DNA of 15,851 nt from an uncultured Muribaculaceae bacterium (GCA_910578305.1 CAJTQH010000053.1:1-15851), one strand, 5' to 3'. Counted from the first letter of the stretch, positions 1-7,820 are shown. Program-made: numbers and translations. Notes: generated by a model from the sequence alone, not told the origin.

Positions 1-252
1 TCCATGTCGGTCATGTCGGAATCGTCGAAGTCGCTGACGTCTTCTTCCTCATAGGTTTCTTCTTCCATGTCGGTCATGTCGGAATCGTCGAAGTCGCTGA
101 CGTCTTCTTCCTCATAGGTTTCTTCTTCCATGTCGGTCATGTCGGAATCGTCGAAGTCGCTGACGTCTTCTTCCTCATAGGATTCTTCCTCCATGTCGGT
201 CATGTCGGAATCGTCGAAGTCGCTGACGTCTTCTTCTTCATAGGTTTCTTCT
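1..252. repeat. Four tandem copies of a 63-bp in-frame repeat
   Basis: Copies lie at 1-63, 64-126, 127-189 and 190-252, each starting TCCATGTCGGTCATGTCGGA on the plus strand and nearly identical. Copy 3 changes one Thr codon to Ser, and copy 4 has a synonymous C/T change. A degenerate fifth copy starts at 253 and lacks 9 bases (the MTD codons). The period of 63 bases is 21 codons, so gain or loss of units keeps the frame. The array may continue beyond the left edge. Confidence 0.95.
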
Positions 253-452
253 TCCATGTCGGAATCATCGAAATTGTCGAAATCATCGTCGGCATCCTCA
301 AAGCTCTCGTCGGAGCCGGAGTCGTCGAAGTCATCGAATCCCGAATCGTCAAAATCGGCAGATGCGGAGTCGTCGCTCACATCGTCGCTCACATCGTCGC
401 TCACGTCGGGGGTTACGTCGCCACCGTCGTCATAATCGTCAAATTCACTCAT
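1..452 (-). CDS. Highly acidic tandem-repeat protein, C-terminal part off window
   Basis: An open frame starts at the ATG at 452-450 and runs without a stop to the left edge, giving 150 complete codons. The visible protein has no Lys, Arg, His or Cys and is dominated by Asp, Glu and Ser. It begins MSEFDDYDDGGDV, has three SDDV repeats near residues 18-29, then Asp/Phe/Ser-rich sequence. From about residue 68 it consists of 21-residue units built on DFDDSDMTDM plus a Glu/Tyr stretch ending EEDVS. Each unit has 12 acidic residues. No signal peptide or membrane segment is visible. The start overlaps the stop of the ATPase gene by 8 bases (ATGAGTGA), so it is the sixth visible gene of the operon and probably translationally coupled to the ATPase. 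I do not recognise a family. It could be a flexible acidic tail or linker, a nucleic-acid mimic or a metal-binding region, and the sequence does not decide between these. A folded domain may follow beyond the edge. Confidence 0.75.
   Translation of the reverse strand, partial: MSEFDDYDDGGDVTPDVSDDVSDDVSDDSASADFDDSGFDDFDDSGSDESFEDADDDFDNFDDSDMEEETYEEEDVSDFDDSDMTDMEEESYEEEDVSDFDDSDMTDMEEETYEEEDVSDFDDSDMTDMEEETYEEEDVSDFDDSDMTDM
370..405. repeat. Three 12-bp tandem repeats encoding SDDV
   Basis: Units at 370-381, 382-393 and 394-405 share TCGTCGCTCACA (the last ends in G). They encode SDDV three times in the N-terminal region of the acidic protein. This is a second, shorter repeat array in the same gene with a different period from the 63-bp array. 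Confidence 0.85.
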
Positions 453-3069
453 TTAAGTATCGTGTTACAAGTTGTTCGTTGAATTTCAGTTTGGCCTCGT
501 AGCGTACCAGTCGCCAGAAGTGTATTTGTGCGCAGTGCACGAGTTTCTTTTCCGGCTCCGTACCGGTCATGTCAAAGAGTCCCTGTGGCATACGGCGCAC
601 GGCCGCGATCACACGTTCGGGTTCTTTGGGCTTGCCGGCTAAATATCGGCGAAATTGCCGTCGGGCAGCTTCATGGGCCAGCATGCGGCATCGGTTGTCG
701 CAGGCACCTTTGCATAGTTTGGTAAGGCTGCATTCGGGATATGGGCGCGTCTCGAGCGGATGTTTTTTCCAGTAAGTCGACAGCTCGCCTATCTTCTGAT
801 CTGTAAGCGATATGGATATTTTCTTTTCAAGTCGATAGTCGGGCGTTACGGTCTCTTCGGCTTCTTCGAGTTTGTTGAAAAAGAAGAATGCTTCACCCGG
901 ACGCAACTTGGCCAGACGTGCATACTGGGGTGGAGTCATCGACACACTTCCCGCTATGATGTCCTTGTCGGTCTGCTCCACAAGTCGGAATGCCACTTTT
1001 ATGTCGGTCAGAGCCACGATGTCGAGCCCCACCTTGCGTGGCGACTGGTCGGCGATGGCAAATCCTACGCCATACGATCGCAGTTCGGCCAGAATACGCT
1101 TCACCAGCCCCTGCGCTATCTGAGCCGGATTGGCGTTGCCGCTGTTGTTGCCTCCGCCCGTACCTGCGTCGAGAAGCACATGGGCTTCTTCCAGCAGTAT
1201 GAAGTTGCGCAGGCCTCCCGTGCCGGTATAGTTGGCATTGATATACGAGAGTATTCCGAGCAGTATAAGGGCTATGATCAGCGCTTTCTGGTCGGCATTT
1301 TCTATGGCCGCGAGCTCTATCACCGTGGGCTTGCTGAGCAGATCCTCTATGGGGATCGAGAAATAATTGTCGAAGAGCCTGACAAGTCCTTTCAGCCTCA
1401 CGATACCTGCCTTGCAGATGTTTGACGCATCTCCCTTGTAGCCTATGGCCTGAAATGTTTCTTCAAAGCATTTTATGAAGTCGGATATGTTGATCGTACG
1501 ACCCTGTTCGCCGCTTGTCATGTAGTCGAGCCATCCGAAGTCGGCATAGCAGTTGGTGATCGTTTCCTCAAAAATCTTGTCGAGCGGGCTCGACATGCTC
1601 ACGCCGGCTGCGAATGCGGTGAGCAGTGTCGACTTGTAGCTACCCAGCTTCACCCCTTTGGGCGGAGCGAACGGGTTGAATATCAAAGGCGATATGTCGG
1701 GCTTGCCGGGCGTGAATACCTGCAGGTCGGGGATGCTTTCTATCAGGGCGCGGTATTCGTTTTTTGCCGGTTCGATGACCAAAAACGGGATCTTAAACTC
1801 TTTCCACAGACGGTCGAGCAGTCCGACGGAAAATGTGGTCTTGCCTGAGCCCGGAGTGCCTACAATGAGCATGTGCTTGGCCAGATCGTTGACTCTCAGA
1901 CCTATCTTGGGCTGTCCGGGCGATTTCAGTGTGCCTATCACCAGATCGCTGCCTTCGCCTATTATTCCGTCGGAGTATGTGCGGCTTCTGCGGCCCGATT
2001 CGTTGACGGTGATGCCGGCTCCGATATGATTGTTGGCCACGGGCAGCGATATAAGCTCGCTGCATTCCTCGATGGTAAACAAGTTGGGCAGTCGCGATGC
2101 CACACTGTTGTAGCTGTGGATCGACGATGCCACCACCCAGGGTAGTGTATAGAAGTAGTTTTTGTGTGGCAGCAACTTAGCCGGACTCACGGGCACGCTT
2201 CTTGTACCTGCCAGTTTGTCGCCCGACTCGCCGGTGTGTATGTGTCCGGCTATGCTTGAGCAGATTATGGACGTGGCGGCGGGAGTGGGGCCCCACACCA
2301 CTATGTCGAGCCCGTAGACGGGGCGGTCGCGGTGATTGGAGTAATACTCATACAGCTCGGCCAGCTTACGTGCGCCCACTATGCTTATCTTGTTGCCGTT
2401 TTCATTGATTCCGTCGGCAGCCATTGCCATGATCTGGGCAAGTTGCAGCAGCAGTGTCTTCTCCTCGGCTGTATATGTCACAGGCGTGATGATAAACTGC
2501 ACGCACACATCGGCATGATCGGTAAGGGCGCTTATGAAGCGGTGCATGTCCGACGCCGTGGGGGTGATGCGGTCGAAGACGGGTATGTTGGTCTGTTGTC
2601 CGATGGGCAGCGGCTCTATGCGGCACTCACGCGTGAGTGCGCGGGACTGACGGTTGCAAAGCGGCATCAGACGCGTCAGAAATGTGTCGGCGTCCACATC
2701 TTCCACCTCATACCACTGTGAGTCGAGCTGACTGCGTATGAGCGAGGTGATGTCGGCACGTGCCTCGCTTTCGGCCTTGGCGTCTGCCGACATGGTGTGC
2801 ACCACAAAGTATATCTCTATCCGTGCATTGTAGGGCTGACGGTCGACTTTGTGGGTCATCCACAGCATTTCCACGGCGGCAGTGACATTGCCCCCGGCAG
2901 CATCGCTGATATAGCGGTGTATCTGAAAGAGCAGCGAGGCCATCTCGCGCTTGCGTGAAGCGAGAATCGCTGCCGGGTCGTCGTTAAACAGCGACTCATG
3001 TGGCACTGACACTATGCGCAGTACATTGAATCCGGCAGTATTTTTATTGGATAGAATCTGCGTGCTCAT
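445..3069 (-). CDS. HerA/DUF87-family ATPase, 874 aa
   Basis: A large P-loop ATPase of the HerA/FtsK superfamily, whose members form hexameric rings that move DNA or protein. Visible motifs are Walker A GTPGSGKTT at residues 404-412, followed by VIEPAKNEYR (431-440), then Walker B FILLEEAH (623-630) with the paired glutamates expected of HerA-type enzymes. A conserved-looking IADQSP segment follows at 672-677. The first 380 residues are a family-specific N-terminal region that I cannot assign. Near the C-terminus four cysteines (C780, C786, C790, C794; C-x5-C-x3-C-x3-C) could bind zinc. There is no transmembrane segment, so membrane association would come from partners. The ATG overlaps the stop of the upstream membrane-protein gene by 4 bases, and its own stop overlaps the acidic gene. 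No NurA-like nuclease, Sir2 or DUF4297 partner, which often accompany HerA, is seen in the window. The ATPase call is firm, but the substrate is unknown. Confidence 0.9.
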   Translation of the reverse strand: MSTQILSNKNTAGFNVLRIVSVPHESLFNDDPAAILASRKREMASLLFQIHRYISDAAGGNVTAAVEMLWMTHKVDRQPYNARIEIYFVVHTMSADAKAESEARADITSLIRSQLDSQWYEVEDVDADTFLTRLMPLCNRQSRALTRECRIEPLPIGQQTNIPVFDRITPTASDMHRFISALTDHADVCVQFIITPVTYTAEEKTLLLQLAQIMAMAADGINENGNKISIVGARKLAELYEYYSNHRDRPVYGLDIVVWGPTPAATSIICSSIAGHIHTGESGDKLAGTRSVPVSPAKLLPHKNYFYTLPWVVASSIHSYNSVASRLPNLFTIEECSELISLPVANNHIGAGITVNESGRRSRTYSDGIIGEGSDLVIGTLKSPGQPKIGLRVNDLAKHMLIVGTPGSGKTTFSVGLLDRLWKEFKIPFLVIEPAKNEYRALIESIPDLQVFTPGKPDISPLIFNPFAPPKGVKLGSYKSTLLTAFAAGVSMSSPLDKIFEETITNCYADFGWLDYMTSGEQGRTINISDFIKCFEETFQAIGYKGDASNICKAGIVRLKGLVRLFDNYFSIPIEDLLSKPTVIELAAIENADQKALIIALILLGILSYINANYTGTGGLRNFILLEEAHVLLDAGTGGGNNSGNANPAQIAQGLVKRILAELRSYGVGFAIADQSPRKVGLDIVALTDIKVAFRLVEQTDKDIIAGSVSMTPPQYARLAKLRPGEAFFFFNKLEEAEETVTPDYRLEKKISISLTDQKIGELSTYWKKHPLETRPYPECSLTKLCKGACDNRCRMLAHEAARRQFRRYLAGKPKEPERVIAAVRRMPQGLFDMTGTEPEKKLVHCAQIHFWRLVRYEAKLKFNEQLVTRYLNE

Positions 3070-4172
3070 TTATCTTCAAAGATTGTATCAAAAAGGTTGT
3101 TCATGATAATGGACACATCGGTGTACTTAGTGTACCATTCATTGAAATAATTTTCGACTGATGTTATTGATCGGATTTTGCTTTCTTTGGGATTAATATC
3201 GCATCCAAACACATCCTTGGCATCGGCAATCTTTCGTTCACGTGTCTGTGAATTATATCGTTGAGCTTGTGAAATGGCGATTTTCGAATCGAAAGATATA
3301 AAGATATTTCCAATGACATTGAATACGCTGGATAGTACAGAAGACATAAGATAATAGATTATGAACAATGGTATAGCCCATATCAATATCTTGAATACCA
3401 GGTACCAATCTGAAAAATAATTGTACATCCATATATAAGTGGAGCAAATGAAATAAATAGCTCCAAGCATTGTCGCCAGGCTGAATGCTATGGTTATGTA
3501 TGGACGAGAATATTTTAATTCATCATCGCATATAAACGGATCTTTGGGCAGCGGAGTGGCTGTGATTTGCGAGAGCTCTTTATCGCCCCACGAATATATG
3601 TAGTGGGTGGTACCCTCGAGGTCAAATGTCATTCGATATACGGGTATAAGCGACACTTCGGGGGCAGAGTCTTGGTCAAATTTCTTACCATGCAGTCCGG
3701 CAGTGTAGCTTACGTCGTGAAATCCCTGCACTATAGGCAGGAATCTGAATGCGCGCAGATTGTAGTCATGTCCGTCAAACGGTTTAAGCTCGCCGAACAT
3801 GGCGGTTATCTCCCGCTTGCTTATATGGCCTTTGTTGAGTAGGCTGTATGTGATCATCGCATCGTTGTTGAGGCATACCATCACATCGTCGCAGTCTACC
3901 ATGGGCAGATAGCAGCGCTCGATATTCAGATTTGATATTTTGCTGAATATGTCGGGCGGTGTGTCTTTGGCGATCAGATTCAGGCATCGGGTCTTGAATT
4001 GGTCGGTAGTTGTGGCGAAGTCGTAGATGTAATATTGTGTGCCTTCGCACCAGGCATCATTTTCAAGCTCCCATGTGGCGTCGCGTGTTATACGGAATTT
4101 CCCAATAAATCCGTCGATATTGCCATCGGCACCAATGCCTTTGGCATGCATTATTTTTCGGTTGTCGGCCAT
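3066..4172 (-). CDS. Double-pass membrane protein, ribbon-less paralogue, 368 aa
   Basis: I do not recognise a named family. The protein has a soluble N-terminal part of about 220 residues, two clear hydrophobic segments (about 224-246 and 256-278, with a possible extension to 293), and a polar C-terminal tail of about 75 residues. It shares with the two genes just upstream a motif at residues 86-93 (here RCYLPMVD), followed by a region ending in an IPVYRM-type strand at about 176-181. It therefore looks like a third divergent copy of the same protein. Unlike the other two it lacks the N-terminal paired CxxC zinc ribbon. It lies 12 bases after the upstream stop and overlaps the ATPase start by 4 bases (ATGA), which ties it to the ATPase. 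A likely role is membrane adaptor or anchor for the ATPase; this is inferred from position only. Confidence 0.8.
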   Translation of the reverse strand: MADNRKIMHAKGIGADGNIDGFIGKFRITRDATWELENDAWCEGTQYYIYDFATTTDQFKTRCLNLIAKDTPPDIFSKISNLNIERCYLPMVDCDDVMVCLNNDAMITYSLLNKGHISKREITAMFGELKPFDGHDYNLRAFRFLPIVQGFHDVSYTAGLHGKKFDQDSAPEVSLIPVYRMTFDLEGTTHYIYSWGDKELSQITATPLPKDPFICDDELKYSRPYITIAFSLATMLGAIYFICSTYIWMYNYFSDWYLVFKILIWAIPLFIIYYLMSSVLSSVFNVIGNIFISFDSKIAISQAQRYNSQTRERKIADAKDVFGCDINPKESKIRSITSVENYFNEWYTKYTDVSIIMNNLFDTIFEDK

Positions 4173-4184
4173 GTCAATGTCAGA

Positions 4185-5162
4185 TTATTGTGATATATTG
4201 AGTACCTTTCGTCCCTTAGCTCGGCTTGGATTGCCTTTGACACGGAATGATAGCATATTGAGGATTAAAATCACAGGTGAAAAGACTATATATAACGCTT
4301 TAAAAAATAAGTGAGAGAATCCTAATAATACAGCGCTTGAGAACATACCGAATATAATCAATATGACTATATTATACCATTCTCCTTCTTTTTTGATTGA
4401 ATGTATAAACGCGAACAGAATATAAATTGCGAAGCATACGATAAATATGTACGGCAACATTTTTACAGCTTTATATAATAAGCCGAAAAACGTACGACGC
4501 TTTTTGGGCTGGATTTGCTCAATGATCTTTTCGCGGTCGGCCAATATGAAGTGATCATTGACTCCAAGTAAGCACAGACGCCCTATCGAGGATTCTATCA
4601 CAGTCAGAGGCAGATATTTTATTACGATGCCTGCGTCTAAATCAATGCCGTGCAGTGTCTTCATTTTTTCAAGCGAGAAGCATTCGAGATATTCTATTCT
4701 GTCGTCGGGATTGGTGTTGAACGCCGTGCGGTAATCTACAGGTGTGAGGTCTGAGAAGTCTTTAAGCGGAAGGGCCTGTTCGAAATGTGATGTCGACATC
4801 AATCCGTTTTGGAAAAACATTTCAAACATATCGGTATGGCTGTCGTTAAGCGGAATATATACATACACTCCGTTTCGCTTCGTTTCCAGGACAGGGATAT
4901 AATAACGGCTGATGCTTTCGATGGTAAGAGTCGAAAACAGCTTTTCGTCGCCGTTTTCACAGAAAAAATCGAGCAGTTTTTCCTTTATGTCAGCCGATGA
5001 CGGTGCATGATGAAGTATTTTGTAAGAGACATTTCGTATGATACGGTCATGCGGTATCACCATGTGGCGGTGACAAGAGCGGCACAGTGCTATTGTGCCT
5101 ACGATGTCGGAGCCGTTTACTGCAGTGCCGCAGTTGGGGCATCTGACCGTATAAACAGTCAT
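4185..5162 (-). CDS. Zinc-ribbon membrane protein, about 325 aa
   Basis: The N-terminus carries two CxxC pairs (CPNCG at 8-11 and CRSC at 27-30 from the chosen start), a typical short zinc ribbon. A soluble region follows containing the shared motif RYYIPVLE at 86-93, then hydrophobic segments at about 235-255, 263-283 and 285-305 and a short basic C-terminus. An alternative ATG at 5180 would add six residues (MQNQDP) and overlap the upstream gene by 22 bases. I chose the ATG at 5162 because it gives the 4-base ATGA overlap seen at two other junctions in this operon, and because it places the shared motif at the same residue numbers as in both neighbours. The function is unknown. Such ribbon-plus-membrane proteins accompany SPFH proteins in other bacteria, for example the YdjG/YdjH/YdjI group of Bacillus subtilis. 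Confidence 0.82.
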   Translation of the reverse strand: MTVYTVRCPNCGTAVNGSDIVGTIALCRSCHRHMVIPHDRIIRNVSYKILHHAPSSADIKEKLLDFFCENGDEKLFSTLTIESISRYYIPVLETKRNGVYVYIPLNDSHTDMFEMFFQNGLMSTSHFEQALPLKDFSDLTPVDYRTAFNTNPDDRIEYLECFSLEKMKTLHGIDLDAGIVIKYLPLTVIESSIGRLCLLGVNDHFILADREKIIEQIQPKKRRTFFGLLYKAVKMLPYIFIVCFAIYILFAFIHSIKKEGEWYNIVILIIFGMFSSAVLLGFSHLFFKALYIVFSPVILILNMLSFRVKGNPSRAKGRKVLNISQ

Positions 5163-6046
5163 CGGGTCTTGGTTTTGCATTGTGATTTTAAATTTGAGAA
5201 TCCGTTGGTTATATTTGACTTACGCAATAAGCGTAGCGAATATTCAAGGGGCTTCTTGAACATACTTATTGCAAGTAAACTTAAGAATCCGACCCATATT
5301 ATAGTCCATACGCCTGATATTTTTCCTGTAATGCTCCAAGGCAGATATTCGGGGCAAAAAATTGTGCATATCATAGATGCTATGATAAGCAGAAAACCGA
5401 TGGCAGAGATATTACCTACGAAATTATCTGACTTATCATAATCGTGAGTCTGGCTTATTTCGGGCAGTTCTGGGCTGAAGGTTTTGATATGGTTGCCGAT
5501 TGCGGATGTCTTATAGTCAGTGCCGTTGTGCCTGATTGACAAATACTTTACGGGGAAGTATTTCAGCTCAGGGTTGACGTATCGATCTGGCGAATTGCTT
5601 ATATTGGTCTTGGCGGGATCCACATTCAGTACACGGGCGTTGTACGGCGGTGCCGTAAGCCTCTTTGCCTGTTTTATATTCTGGGCATTTTGTATTGTTG
5701 GTATAGATGGTGTTCCGGATGCTTCGGCGTGTACCGGCATGAAGTCGGAGCCATTTCGATGTGATATCTCCACAAACGGTACGTAATACTCTTTTGTGGT
5801 CACATTGTCGGAGTTCAGGAATCCATAGGGCAGTTTCTTGAGTGTTTCCTTGTCGAAGCATTTGTCTAAAAAGTCCGGCCACGGTAGGTTGTCGTCGTAA
5901 TAGTGTGGCTCGCTGCTTCCCGGCGAAATGGTCTGCGAAACGTCGCTGAGTATTTGCTCGCGGTTGCAGTTAGGGCATTTTAAGTATATGCCGGTAACGT
6001 GTTCATGCGTCAGAGGTGTACCGCAATTGGAGCATCGTGTGATCAT
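5159..6046 (-). CDS. Zinc-ribbon membrane protein, 295 aa
   Basis: The protein starts MITRCSNCG and has CxxC pairs at 5-8 and 24-27, forming an N-terminal zinc ribbon. The motif EYYVPFVE lies at 86-93, matching the two following genes. A low-complexity polar region follows (about 100-160), then FPVKYL near 164-169, then two membrane segments at about 209-231 and 243-263, and a basic C-terminal tail. The ATG overlaps the stop of the SPFH gene (ATGA at 6043-6046), and its own stop overlaps the next start in the same way. The ribbon probably mediates protein or nucleic-acid contact on one face of the membrane. No enzyme motif is visible. The membrane-protein call is secure, but the role is not. 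Confidence 0.82.
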   Translation of the reverse strand: MITRCSNCGTPLTHEHVTGIYLKCPNCNREQILSDVSQTISPGSSEPHYYDDNLPWPDFLDKCFDKETLKKLPYGFLNSDNVTTKEYYVPFVEISHRNGSDFMPVHAEASGTPSIPTIQNAQNIKQAKRLTAPPYNARVLNVDPAKTNISNSPDRYVNPELKYFPVKYLSIRHNGTDYKTSAIGNHIKTFSPELPEISQTHDYDKSDNFVGNISAIGFLLIIASMICTIFCPEYLPWSITGKISGVWTIIWVGFLSLLAISMFKKPLEYSLRLLRKSNITNGFSNLKSQCKTKTR

Positions 6047-7335
6047 ACGGATAGCAGTGAGATTAGACGTGTCAGTGTGTCCTGATATACTTTTTCGGAT
6101 ATCAGGCCTTTGTCGTGCAGGGTATTGAGCTTGCTGATTTGCGCTTCGATATCGGCCGATGAAGCCTCGGGTTCGCTTTGCGGTACGGGTATGTCGGCCG
6201 GAACGGGCGGAACTCCCACGGCAGCCATCGGATCAATGGTGGGTGCCGGGCTGTGGAAAGTGCCGGTAAATGCTGCTGCAGGCTGTGCGGGTGAGTGCGG
6301 CGATACGGTGTTGACAAGTCCGCGGCACAGGTCGGAAAGCACGCTGGACTGGGAGCCGAGATATCCGCCGAGTGCCGATGTGGCCATGTTGGCTATGGCG
6401 GGGTTGTTCATGGCCGCACGGGTTATCTCTTCGATCTTTACCTTCATCCAATTATCCCCGAGCACTTCAAGCTCTTTCAATGATCCGGCGGCTTCAGCTT
6501 CTTTAAGCAGTGTTATGCGGGCGGCCTCGCGGAGTGTTTTCTGACGCTCCGCAAAGTCTTCGAACTCGAGTATGTCGTAATCCTTCCTTCGTTCTTTTAC
6601 GAGGTCTCGCTCGGCGCTTGAAATCTTGTTGAGCGAATCGACCGACAGATCCCGTACCGTGATGCCATACATTTCGAGCAGGCTTCTCTTGAATACGGGA
6701 AGCAGCTCGGGCGTGATGGTCGCGGTATTTACGCTGTCGATATTTCCGGTGCGGTTGATGCATGATATCACAGTAGAGAAGAAGTTGTTGTTTAGCGTGG
6801 TGGAGGCCTTGTTTATGATGTCGCCGTAGGTGAGCTGGCGTTCGGTGGCTCCCACGCAACTGTTGAAGAAACGATCCATGTGTTCGGGAAGCACGGTAAG
6901 GTTGATCTTTATGGAAGCGCCAATCGCCACATTCGTGTTTTCGTAGGCAGGGTCGGGCACGTCCTGTGTGTCGGCGGTAGTCCATATCACGTCGGACGCA
7001 GTGTTGCGGATGAAGAATATCATGTCAGACTGTGCTCGGGCGCCGCCGCGAATGAGGTTGGCCACTAAGTTGGTCAGGAAGGGATAGTTGGAGTTGGATA
7101 CGGTGATTAGCCCGGGCTGGAGCATGCCGGTAACGTGGCCGTTGTGCAGCAGCACGGCGAGTTCGCCTGCGTTGACGAGTATTTTTGAACGGTTGTTGAA
7201 GTCGTCGAGATCACATTTCTTGACCATTACGACGTTGGTGTAGTTGCCTTTAGGCTGGGAAACGTTGAGATCAAGGAACCCGCTGTTCAAGCTGTCGGAG
7301 AAGTGACGGTCTGAGTTCTTTTTCCAAAAAGCCAT
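6043..7335 (-). CDS. SPFH-domain (YdjI/virion-core-like) protein with SHOCT tail, 430 aa
   Basis: First gene of the operon. Residues about 50-235 read as an SPFH/band-7-type domain of the YdjI (virion core protein-like) group, with the diagnostic stretch AVLLHNGHVTGMLQPGLIT (60-78) and NTNVAIGASIKINLTV (133-148). A charged helical segment rich in Lys and Glu (about 240-300) follows, as expected for SPFH oligomerisation. Then come a Gly/Ala segment, a Pro/Ala-rich linker (about 343-392) and a C-terminal SHOCT-like helical hairpin (about 394-428, containing HDKGLISEKVY). There is no strong N-terminal membrane helix, so membrane contact is probably peripheral or through the zinc-ribbon membrane proteins encoded next. 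In Bacillus subtilis, YdjI with its neighbours has been linked to recruiting PspA to membranes. Transferring that role here is inference. The family assignment is good. Confidence 0.85.
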   Translation of the reverse strand: MAFWKKNSDRHFSDSLNSGFLDLNVSQPKGNYTNVVMVKKCDLDDFNNRSKILVNAGELAVLLHNGHVTGMLQPGLITVSNSNYPFLTNLVANLIRGGARAQSDMIFFIRNTASDVIWTTADTQDVPDPAYENTNVAIGASIKINLTVLPEHMDRFFNSCVGATERQLTYGDIINKASTTLNNNFFSTVISCINRTGNIDSVNTATITPELLPVFKRSLLEMYGITVRDLSVDSLNKISSAERDLVKERRKDYDILEFEDFAERQKTLREAARITLLKEAEAAGSLKELEVLGDNWMKVKIEEITRAAMNNPAIANMATSALGGYLGSQSSVLSDLCRGLVNTVSPHSPAQPAAAFTGTFHSPAPTIDPMAAVGVPPVPADIPVPQSEPEASSADIEAQISKLNTLHDKGLISEKVYQDTLTRLISLLSV

Positions 7336-7388
7336 AATTGTAGTAGATTGAGAATGAAGATGATTGGTATCAGATAAAAATCAATTCT

Positions 7389-7396
7389 CAAAAATA
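7389..7396 (-). promoter_or_regulatory. Candidate -7 element for the SPFH-ATPase operon
   Basis: On the minus strand this reads TATTTTTG, matching the Bacteroidetes -7 consensus TAnnTTTG, about 54 bases upstream of the SPFH start codon. No TTG/TTTG is found at the expected -33 spacing. The call therefore rests on one element in an A/T-rich stretch and is weak. Confidence 0.35.
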
Positions 7397-7820
7397 ATAT
7401 TTTAAGTATTGGTATGTTGCTGAATGTTGATAAGTGAGGTGAATTTAACATGTTTGCCATATGGATGTTAGGGTAATCGATAGGGGGTGCATGTAAAATG
7501 GCTCTGTTTTTTTTGGGGGAGCTTTTAGGTCTTGCCGGTATGAGGCTGAGAATCTCTGTGGGAGGTTGTGCGGGACTGCGGTGTTAAATCGTTATTTCGA
7601 TATAATAGTGTGGGTGTTTTGTTGGAAAAACAAGTGGTGGTTTGCGGTATGTGTGAAAATGTGGACTTAGGCGTGATATCTTGTTGTTGTGTAGTAATAT
7701 ATGGTGTGGATGTGCGATTGTTGTGGCCGGAGAGGTATAAAATACATGGTGGTTTCAGTTTGAAACGCCTTAAGAGGTGATTTTTTAGCACTTACGTGTC
7801 TATTGTGATGTTTTTTTTAG

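Noticed and set aside
1..252. CRISPR-like regular repeats
   Set aside because: The copies are contiguous with no spacers, the period is an exact number of codons, and the array is in frame within an open coding sequence.
760..1425. 221-aa frame on the plus strand
   Set aside because: It lies wholly antisense to the conserved ATPase core, including Walker B; it is a shadow of the reverse-strand codon pattern.
7525..7791. 88-aa minus-strand frame in the G/T-rich spacer
   Set aside because: It is low-complexity (Thr/Pro/Gln/Ser-rich) with no recognisable domain, a product of the C-poor composition of the opposite strand.
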